Shown here: piece by piece, positions 56,085 through 61,430 of the stretch
How positions within the stretch are numbered: position 1 is the stretch's first letter
Layout of the letters: the number at the start of each line of letters is the position of its first letter
Origin: Gammaproteobacteria bacterium
GTDB lineage: Bacteria; Pseudomonadota; Gammaproteobacteria; UBA6429; Thiohalophilaceae
Assembly: GCA_022712915.1 (NCBI GenBank)
Contig: JAFLJQ010000214.1
Span: 1 to 61,430, forward strand
Length of the DNA: 61,430 bases
Reading direction: 5' to 3'
The notes under the pieces: generated by a model
What the model saw: only the letters and a program-made list of their open reading frames with translations
The model's database searches: none
Told to the model about the DNA's origin: nothing
Program-made: the position numbers and the translations under genes

Positions 56085-56425
56085 TATACGCGCGCCCTCA
56101 CATTATTAAAAACCAGTAAATCGAGAACACATGTATCATGCGACATTCTTTATCTGGCTTAGTAATTATAAGGAAAACAATTTAATTTGAATGATCGCTT
56201 CGGTTACAAATAAGACTTACAAGCTGATACTGCCAGTTTGATTAAAGCATAACTTAATACAATGGCATGGTGGTTTCTCTTACATCGGCTGTCAATAGTA
56301 CTGACTACTCAAGTGGGGCTGCCCCCATTTTTGAAAATCATTATAACATTTTGTTACTTATGATTCAGCCAGGGAGCAATACCCGGAACAACATTTCTAA
56401 GCCCTTTGTGACTTGATTGCTTAAA
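56085..56425. other. 341-bp stretch without a gene
   Basis: AT-rich DNA between the MUG113-type gene and the baseplate hub gene. All frames are interrupted. A short GC-rich palindromic piece, GGGGCTGCCCC, at 56316-56326 may help end transcription of the hub gene. Promoters for the cargo genes could lie here, but none is clear. Confidence 0.5.
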
Positions 56426-57502
56426 CTAACGTAGTAGTTTCAGTGTTTCTTTAGATATCCCAGTATTACTGTTCTGCTCAACATCTTCAGGCAACAACTC
56501 GTAGTTTTCTTTTCGAGAAAGCAGCAGTTCAGTGAGGCTGCCACCTTGATCCAAAGTCTGAATTACCGACACAATTAACAACTGACCTTCAATACCAAGG
56601 GTAGGTATCGACACTGACACTAGCTCATTAGGTTCCCATACTTTGGAATTTGCTGACCACCCTTGTACTGTAACCGTAACATGCCGACTCTTAGCGCGAC
56701 GAATATTTCGCACCCATCTCACCCTATCACGCATCGATATTGTTTCAGCAATATCCTCACATTGAAAAACCATTGGTCTTTCCCGAGATATGACACTATC
56801 ATCAATGGTTGCTTCCGGGTGAAGAAAAGATTCAATAGAAGCATTATCACTACCTGGACCTTGGCCACGAATGATGTAGCGATTATGGCGCTGACTATCA
56901 CTACGGAGCAATTCTGCGCTTAAGACGTTTTCTCCTTCAACGATAAAATTAGGATTGACAGTATGGCCCGCCCGTGTGATTAACAGCCCGCCCAGGCCGT
57001 CACTCATAAGGAGTGCTGCTTTTTGCTTGGCTGCACGCGCCAGATTTTCCCAAACAGTTTCGTACGGCTGAATTGCCCATTGATTAAATGGACTATTTAT
57101 CCCAACCTTATCAACGGCAATAATGGAATATGGTTTACATAGAATTTCAGCTATCTGTAATAGACTTTTATTTTTTAAGCTGCTTGTTTTATCGCCATTC
57201 AGCAGTGCCGTGCAATCTATAATATCTCCTACCCTGTCACGACCAGTAACCTTAACTGCATGTGAATGAGCATCAAAATTTTCCTCAATGCGTTCCACAT
57301 AACCAGTAATCACGGGCAGATCATCCAAAAGAACCGAGCATTCTTTGCCAAGCTCAATTGGGTTGTTTTGTAATTTTTGCTGCCAACGATCTGTTAATTT
57401 TAATGCGAAAGCACCTGATGCTTGCTCAATACCACGCTGCACCTTAAGTCCAGTCCAACCACTATAGATATAACCACCAAGTTTTAACTGTGCTTCTGAC
57501 AT
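56426..57502 (-). CDS. Mu gpP-like baseplate hub protein
   Basis: A 358-residue protein resembling the phage Mu gpP/gp44 hub. The start is GYIYSGWTGLKVQRGIEQAS, followed by FALKLTDRW and VLLDDLPVITGYVERIEENF. A later YIIRGQGPGSDNAS and LVSVSIPTLGIEGQLLIVS match the hub barrel. In Mu the hub joins tail tube, spike and baseplate. Ribosome site GAGGTG precedes the ATG. The tail genes that normally flank it are missing. Confidence 0.82.
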   Translation of the reverse strand: MSEAQLKLGGYIYSGWTGLKVQRGIEQASGAFALKLTDRWQQKLQNNPIELGKECSVLLDDLPVITGYVERIEENFDAHSHAVKVTGRDRVGDIIDCTALLNGDKTSSLKNKSLLQIAEILCKPYSIIAVDKVGINSPFNQWAIQPYETVWENLARAAKQKAALLMSDGLGGLLITRAGHTVNPNFIVEGENVLSAELLRSDSQRHNRYIIRGQGPGSDNASIESFLHPEATIDDSVISRERPMVFQCEDIAETISMRDRVRWVRNIRRAKSRHVTVTVQGWSANSKVWEPNELVSVSIPTLGIEGQLLIVSVIQTLDQGGSLTELLLSRKENYELLPEDVEQNSNTGISKETLKLLR

Positions 57503-57519
57503 AAATCACCTCAAGAAAA

Positions 57520-57660
57520 TTATTTATTGATTTTTGGCTCTAGCAAAGGGATTAAATCAAGAGCCTCAGGTGGCAACACTTCCAGTTCTGTGCTCTGACC
57601 ACCCAACCAAAATATATTTTACCGTTTGTTTTTATTTGGATGTCACTCTTATCAATCCTG
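57520..57660 (-). pseudogene. 3' remnant of a phage gene
   Basis: One frame ends GQSTELEVLPPEALDLIPLL, and after four more residues comes a stop at 57520-57522, just upstream of the hub gene. A second frame upstream reads RIDKSDIQIKTNGKIYF, so a frameshift divides it. This may be the tail of the gene that precedes gpP in Mu-like phages (DNA circularisation protein). It is too short to be sure. Confidence 0.35.
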
Positions 57661-57718
57661 TTGTTATCACATGAACAAAAAAGAGCAGGGTTTATTCGCA
57701 CGGGAGAAAAACGTGTTA

Positions 57719-57742
57719 GTCGGGTGTTAGCAGCCACCCGAC
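57719..57742 (-). terminator. Hairpin after the phage protease gene
   Basis: GTCGGGTG (57719-57726) and CACCCGAC (57735-57742) form a perfect 8-bp stem with an 8-base loop, lying just beyond the protease stop on the minus strand. A T run follows a few bases further in the minus direction. An outer pair AGCAGGG/CCCTGCT lengthens the structure. Confidence 0.6.
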
Positions 57743-57757
57743 ACCCTGCTCAAAGGC

Positions 57758-58525
57758 TCATGAACTACTATCACACATGGTTTTGTAAAAATCCTTTGGC
57801 TCTATATTTCCCGCTTTGCACATGGCCAACTGCTGTTTAGATAACCCATATGTGATCTCTTCTTTAAAGCCCTCATTTAGGTTATCAAGAAAATCTTTTT
57901 CGGCTATCCCATGAGTGCGGCAAAGTGCTATTTGCTGATTGGATAATTTTGTAATCATTTTTGGATTGCTATTCAGATAAGATAAGCTTGATTCATATTT
58001 CGCTGCCGCAACGGATGCAATATCATTCATTCCATCAATGGCTGCATAGTTCACAAGTGCGGCCATATTGACGGCGAGTATATGACCAGTCGTTTTGTTG
58101 TAAACAATCACTGGTGAGATGTAGCGATATTCTTTATTTGCAATTGCTTTTGCGGCGGCAGGTGTCCACTCGATATTTGTTGCAAATAGTCCGGCACCTT
58201 CACGCCATTGCATATCAGTGCCTTTGTACCACCCTGCAGCGGGTGCAGGCTGCCCATTCTTTTCGGCGTAAAGAGTCTGATGTTCATAATCAATCAGGAA
58301 CCTGTCTTTTTGCAGAAAGGCTTGTTCAATTACTGTGGCGGCAAGAACGGCATCAATATACCAACCAGGCAACCCTTCGGGCCGACCATCACGTGCACGA
58401 AACAATCCGGCTGGTGTGAGTTGAATATCTTGCGTAGCAGATAACAATTCAAATGGTTCGCCAACACAGGCTGCAATCGAAAGGTTTGAATTGTGATAGC
58501 GATTTATAAAGGTAGTTTTATTCAT
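57758..58525 (-). CDS. Mu gpI-like phage protease/scaffold protein
   Basis: A 255-residue protein of the Mu I family, which trims head proteins during capsid assembly. It has PAGLFRARDGRPEGLPGWYI, DYEHQTLYAEKNGQPAPAAG and YRYISPVIVY, as in Mu I. The usual C-terminal scaffold part (total about 350 residues) is shortened, although the two final LSxQQxAxCxxxGI-type repeats are present. The ATG at 58525 is preferred, and one at 58534 touches the previous stop. The major head gene that normally follows is missing. Confidence 0.8.
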   Translation of the reverse strand: MNKTTFINRYHNSNLSIAACVGEPFELLSATQDIQLTPAGLFRARDGRPEGLPGWYIDAVLAATVIEQAFLQKDRFLIDYEHQTLYAEKNGQPAPAAGWYKGTDMQWREGAGLFATNIEWTPAAAKAIANKEYRYISPVIVYNKTTGHILAVNMAALVNYAAIDGMNDIASVAAAKYESSLSYLNSNPKMITKLSNQQIALCRTHGIAEKDFLDNLNEGFKEEITYGLSKQQLAMCKAGNIEPKDFYKTMCDSSS

Positions 58526-58534
58526 GGTTATCAT

Positions 58535-58828
58535 CTACTTTGAAAGGTATTGTTCCAAGGTCACGGTGGCAATATACTGGTTAGCCATCTCATTCATGAC
58601 CCTGGCCATCTCAGATTTCAGACCCGCCATCAATGCAACCGCATCTTGTTCCGCACGTTTTGCTGTGTGATAAATTTCACGTTGTTTATCCAGTTCTACT
58701 CCTGAGCCATTTCGGTTTTTCATGGCATGACTATGCCATATTTTGCAAATGCCCAGCCTAAGCTTGCCTTCAACATATTTTGCAGCCAGCCCATTATAAA
58801 TTACGCGGTTTTCTTCTAGGGTTGCCAT
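58535..58828 (-). CDS. Unknown small phage protein
   Basis: A 97-residue protein, mostly helical by composition, with no family I recognise. It lies 4 bases after the coiled-coil gene and abuts the protease gene, so the four genes from mor on form one tight operon. Confidence 0.5.
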   Translation of the reverse strand: MATLEENRVIYNGLAAKYVEGKLRLGICKIWHSHAMKNRNGSGVELDKQREIYHTAKRAEQDAVALMAGLKSEMARVMNEMANQYIATVTLEQYLSK

Positions 58829-58832
58829 ATAG

Positions 58833-59912
58833 CTATTCTCCTTGCTGCACCGGGTAAATTACGCCTTGTTGAGATAACCGTTCAATCTCTTGATTGACTT
58901 CACTGTCAACTAAAAACGCTGAACTCTGCATATCAAAGAGAGCATCCACTGAAGAATTATTGGAAAGGTTTTTATTTTGATTGGCAATAAGCGTCATAGG
59001 TAAAAATGTTTGCTTCCACTTATGATGCAGAAAAACGGCTCCATGATGATGGCCAATATCTGTGCCCATTTTATCAAGTGCAGCCAGTCGCTTAATTTTA
59101 TCAACCAGCATATGAGCCAGTTCCTGATATTCTCTGGCAGTTTGCTCTGCTTCTGTAATAAGAAATTGCTCAATCACTTGAGGGATCATATTTTTAAGGC
59201 GGTTAAGTTCAGCTGTCTCATCCTCAAGCCTCCGCTGCAAACCGGTAACCGTCTGGCGAGAATTTCGCAGTTGCTCCATCTGTTGAGTCTGATTTTTCTT
59301 GAACGCTTCATCAATTTCTGCAATCTTTTTGTCAAGATTGACCAATTCATCATTTTTCGCATCACCAAGAGAAATCCGCGCCAATAACTCTTCACGTTCG
59401 ACCATTAGATCATCAAGCGGATCCTTGCCTTCGCTCGCATGATGTCCAACTTCTTCCTGGTCAGCAATCAACGACTGTAATTCTGCCACTTTCATCTCGG
59501 CATTCTCAATATGCTGTTGATGTGCCAGCACTTGATTAATAGATGTGTCCTGATCGCAAGCTACAAGTTTTTTCTCAAGAGCCTCAAGTTGTATGCACAG
59601 CTCATTTAATTCTCTTTCACTCTGATCGTGATTTTCCTGGGTAGCCTGAAGTTTCTGTTCAGCATCTCTCAGAGCTGATTCATACTCTGAGCATTTTTTA
59701 TCACTGTTATGCTCACGCTCAACACTGCTGCTATATCCATTCACTTTTTGCTTTATAGGGATAAGCTCTCTTTCGAGCCGTTGAATGTGGGAGCGTAGAC
59801 TGGATTTTTTGCTTTTTACATCATCAATCTGAATCGCTATATTCTGTTTGTCATTTATCCGGCAGACCAAAGAATGATAAGTTCCGGGGGTTGTTTTTTT
59901 TGCTGCCTTCAT
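58833..59912 (-). CDS. Long coiled-coil phage protein, unknown
   Basis: A 359-residue protein. Residues about 20-270 are nearly continuous heptad-like coiled coil rich in Glu, Gln, Lys and Leu. The last 90 residues are more globular. It starts 2 bases after the mor stop. Lysis genes usually follow the activator gene in Mu-like phages, so its presence here is unusual. Confidence 0.6.
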   Translation of the reverse strand: MKAAKKTTPGTYHSLVCRINDKQNIAIQIDDVKSKKSSLRSHIQRLERELIPIKQKVNGYSSSVEREHNSDKKCSEYESALRDAEQKLQATQENHDQSERELNELCIQLEALEKKLVACDQDTSINQVLAHQQHIENAEMKVAELQSLIADQEEVGHHASEGKDPLDDLMVEREELLARISLGDAKNDELVNLDKKIAEIDEAFKKNQTQQMEQLRNSRQTVTGLQRRLEDETAELNRLKNMIPQVIEQFLITEAEQTAREYQELAHMLVDKIKRLAALDKMGTDIGHHHGAVFLHHKWKQTFLPMTLIANQNKNLSNNSSVDALFDMQSSAFLVDSEVNQEIERLSQQGVIYPVQQGE

Positions 59913-59914
59913 AA

Positions 59915-60355
59915 TTATTGTTCCTTAATGGTTAACTGGTATTTTCGGAAGATGTAATAAATGCACCGCTCTGACAAATCAAACTGTTGAGTCAGCTTTA
60001 CTACAGTGACACCACTTTTATGAAGCTGAATAATTTTCTGGTCACGCAAAAAACATCTAAGCTTTTGTGCTTTTGCAATAGCCAAACGATCTCCAGAATA
60101 TCTTTCAGACAGCCTCTTTACAGAATCTAGGCTAAGATGTTTTTTAAGTTCTGTATTGTTGCTGAATAAATCTGAAGAAATGCAAATGTAATGACCGCCA
60201 TATTTTTCAATTAACACAAGCACCTCTGATAGAGGAATAATGTTTAGCAAGTCAAGTAATGAAGCAGGAAGAAGTTTCAGAATGGATTCTTCTGAGGCAT
60301 ATTTAAATAGCCCTTCTGCTGTAAAACTAATTTGTGTTTTTTCATTTGTTTCCAT
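59915..60355 (-). CDS. Mor-family transcriptional activator
   Basis: A 146-residue protein with the Mor/C layout. An N-terminal dimer part includes LVLIEKYGGHYICI, and a C-terminal helix-turn-helix includes RDQKIIQLHKSGVTVVKL and CIYYIFRKYQL. In Mu, Mor switches on middle transcription by binding a spaced palindrome and recruiting RNA polymerase. Two palindromes lie just upstream of its start. Confidence 0.82.
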   Translation of the reverse strand: METNEKTQISFTAEGLFKYASEESILKLLPASLLDLLNIIPLSEVLVLIEKYGGHYICISSDLFSNNTELKKHLSLDSVKRLSERYSGDRLAIAKAQKLRCFLRDQKIIQLHKSGVTVVKLTQQFDLSERCIYYIFRKYQLTIKEQ

Positions 60356-60365
60356 GGCCTGAATT

Positions 60366-60408
60366 GTTTCATGCGAAACAAAAGGCGTTTAGCCTGAAAG
60401 GCTTCAGG
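60366..60408. promoter_or_regulatory. Two adjacent palindromes upstream of the mor-like gene
   Basis: GTTTC-ATGC-GAAAC (60366-60379) and CCTGAA-AGGC-TTCAGG (60393-60408) are perfect palindromes starting 11 bases before the mor ATG. They may be operators for a phage repressor or for Mor itself. The full 303-bp gap up to the gp36-like gene holds these, the terminator at 60609 and no gene I accept. Confidence 0.45.
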
Positions 60409-60602
60409 GCAAATGCATACTATGGGACAAAGAAGCACAGCCCTAATTATTACATCGAAGTCAATAACAATAGCTTTAAAGCTCATATTCATATGATTTC
60501 CTCTAAACAAACTTGCCACCTAAAAAACTTCCACCAGAAGGCGGTTAACTCGCCATCAAAACGTTTAATCATTTTTTTTAACACCCTTTAATAGCCCGTA
60601 AC

Positions 60603-60631
60603 AAAAAACGCCCCAGAAAAGCTCTGAGGCG
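60603..60631 (-). terminator. Rho-independent terminator after the gp36-like gene
   Basis: On the minus strand CGCCTCAGAG pairs with CTGGGGCG over a small loop (60609-60631) and is followed by six T residues (60603-60608). It ends the transcript of the gp36-like gene, so mor has its own promoter. Confidence 0.8.
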
Positions 60632-60658
60632 CTATAACCATAAAAGTTGCGAATCAAA

Positions 60659-61099
60659 TCAAACGCTCATCGACATAGGGCCGAGTGAGATATCTCCTTT
60701 TGAAATATGCTTTAAAAAGTTAATACTATGGATATAGTGTTTTTTTATATGTTCTGTCACGGCATCACCATAGAGATGGTATCGGGCAATGTTGCAAGCT
60801 ATGCGTATCAGTGAGGGGTGCCCAGTAATCTGTGGCAGGTACTTGGTTAAGTGGGTATCCATTTCAATTGATGCCTCGGCGATAGCTTTGTATAGTTTGT
60901 CACCACTGAGGTTGCAAAGGTTATCTTCATTACTTACATGGATAAGTTCTTCTTCACCAAAACGATAAATCATGTCATGCTCTGTACAATAAGCTATTAA
61001 CGGATTCCCGTCTGGCTGCGTATCACATACATATGTTTGTGGTGGCCAAAGTGCATAGATAATTTTTTGAACCGATCGAATTACAGGGGGAGCCGTCAT
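60659..61099 (-). CDS. Mu-like gp36 (DUF1320) phage protein
   Basis: A 146-residue protein. It has AYCTEHDMIYRFGEEELIHVSN, abridged here to its motif core YRFGEEELI, then AEASIEMDTHLTKYLP and RIACNIARYHLYGD. These match the DUF1320/gp36 family of Mu-like phages, thought to act at the head-tail neck. Its ATG abuts the stop of the upstream gene. In Mu-like genomes it lies downstream of the protease and capsid genes, whereas here it is upstream of mor. Confidence 0.82.
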   Translation of the reverse strand: MTAPPVIRSVQKIIYALWPPQTYVCDTQPDGNPLIAYCTEHDMIYRFGEEELIHVSNEDNLCNLSGDKLYKAIAEASIEMDTHLTKYLPQITGHPSLIRIACNIARYHLYGDAVTEHIKKHYIHSINFLKHISKGDISLGPMSMSV

Positions 61100-61294
61100 C
61101 TATTTATCCTCTTTGGTTTTATTGCCCTGATTTGTATTCCGGCTCTCCATATCCTTTAATGCTTCAATTACCTTCCGTGCAATGTCCATACTTAAAAACC
61201 GGGGGTGAGTAGTATGAAAAAAACGCTCTAGCCAGTGACGAAATGGTTCATCAGTTTTTTCACCAAATACATTGATTCGCAGTCCATCGATATA
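61100..61294 (-). pseudogene. 3' part of a phage gene, interrupted near 61290
   Basis: The frame reads IDGLRINVFGEKTDEPFRHW and then FLSMDIARKVIEALKDMES, and stops at 61100-61102, abutting the gp36 start. Upstream it is closed by a TAG at 61295-61297, where a different sequence with palindromes begins. The 64 codons are probably the C-terminal end of the gene before gp36. The rest was removed by an insertion or lies elsewhere. Confidence 0.5.
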
Positions 61295-61309
61295 CTAATA
61301 AGTACGTTA

Positions 61310-61346
61310 ATTATGCGACATAATATTAAGATAATCTCTATCTTAA
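61310..61346. repeat. Paired palindromes at a mobile-element boundary
   Basis: ATTATG-CGA-CATAAT (61310-61324) and TTAAGATA-ATCTC-TATCTTAA (61326-61346) are two perfect palindromes side by side. The first resembles the kind of site bound by tyrosine recombinases. The second overlaps the stop codon of a minus-strand reading frame. Together they look like the terminus of an element that has entered the phage gene to the left. Confidence 0.5.
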
Positions 61347-61429
61347 ATATAGGCTAAATTTGGATCTTTGAAAAAACCTTTAACCGTATTCTTAAGTTTG
61401 CCTAGTTGGCTTAAGTATCGCCTCACAAT
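61343..61429 (-). CDS. C-terminal end of an unidentified gene (partial)
   Basis: The minus-strand frame from 61429 down to a TAA at 61343-61345 reads IVRRYLSQLGKLKNTVKGFF and eight more residues ending LAYI. The basic, regular composition looks like coding sequence. It is the end of a gene that lies mostly beyond the window. As it borders palindromic DNA, it may be the recombinase or another gene of the inserted element. No family is assigned. Confidence 0.35.
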   Translation of the reverse strand: MVRRYLSQLGKLKNTVKGFFKDPNLAYI

Positions 61430-61430
61430 A

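Noticed and set aside
60334-60591. Plus-strand 85-codon frame overlapping the mor start
   Set aside because: It covers the palindromes and runs opposite to the phage operon, without a ribosome site or recognisable domain.
61297-61324. Possible chromosomal dif site
   Set aside because: Only the CATAA-type half matches. The 28-bp two-arm structure with a 6-bp centre does not align.

Overview
The window is a piece of a gammaproteobacterial chromosome. It carries the conserved block mtaD/mtnA-gyrA-serC-serA-pheA-hisC-tyrA-aroA-cmk-rpsA-ihfB-lapA-lapB-pyrF, with ubiG, a HAD phosphatase and a yciK-like gene upstream, an order familiar from Pseudomonas and relatives. Squalene-synthesis genes (hpnC-hpnD-hpnE) sit inside this neighbourhood, which points to a non-enteric, probably environmental gammaproteobacterium. 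I cannot name the genus from sequence alone. No tRNA, rRNA or CRISPR array was seen.

Layout. (1) 1-1.9 kb, decayed accessory DNA: the end of an IS5-family element cutting a TIR-like effector gene, a broken peptidoglycan amidase next to an intact small lipoprotein that may be its immunity protein, and a 174-bp palindromic element. (2) 1.9-11.6 kb, housekeeping genes mostly on the minus strand: yciK-like SDR, hpnE-hpnD-(MITE-like element)-hpnC, rmuC, mupP/gph, ubiG, mtaD, with mtnA divergent. (3) 11.7-29.5 kb, plus-strand housekeeping: wzz, gyrA, serine and aromatic amino-acid biosynthesis with a manC inserted between pheA and hisC, rpsA, ihfB, LPS assembly genes lapA/lapB, pyrF and a ComEA-like protein. 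(4) 29.6-51.6 kb, an AT-rich surface-polysaccharide locus. It opens with a MarR-type EPS regulator and RfaH. An exact ops element (30608-30620) lies in the untranslated leader, so the long operon behind it is probably read by RfaH-modified polymerase. The locus has two sugar modules. Module A (32.9-42.8 kb) contains a NeuB-type sugar-acid synthase fused to an FAD oxidoreductase, a NeuA-type cytidylyltransferase, an SDR, an unfamiliar Rossmann dehydrogenase, an aldo/keto reductase, a methyltransferase and a LIC12162-type transferase. Module B (43-51.6 kb) makes a CDP-linked 6-deoxyhexose (rfbF, rfbG, RmlC-like epimerase, NAD epimerase/reductase) with a TylC3-type C-methyltransferase and two GT2 glycosyltransferases. 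(5) 51.6-53.9 kb, a decayed IS4-family element and a truncated IS3-family element. (6) 53.9-61.3 kb, a rearranged Mu-like prophage remnant on the minus strand (gp36/DUF1320, Mor activator, protease I, baseplate hub P, and a trailing set of four unknown genes including a T5orf172/MUG113-type protein). (7) The last ~130 bp look like the end of yet another element, inserted into a phage gene.

The most novel candidate is Module A. The usual front-end enzymes for sialic, legionaminic or pseudaminic acid (UDP-GlcNAc dehydratase, aminotransferase, acetyltransferase, hydrolyzing epimerase) are absent from the window. In their place are redox enzymes, one fused in frame to the synthase. My inference is a sugar-acid pathway that starts from a different aldose. 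All functional calls are from reading the sequence, with no database search.
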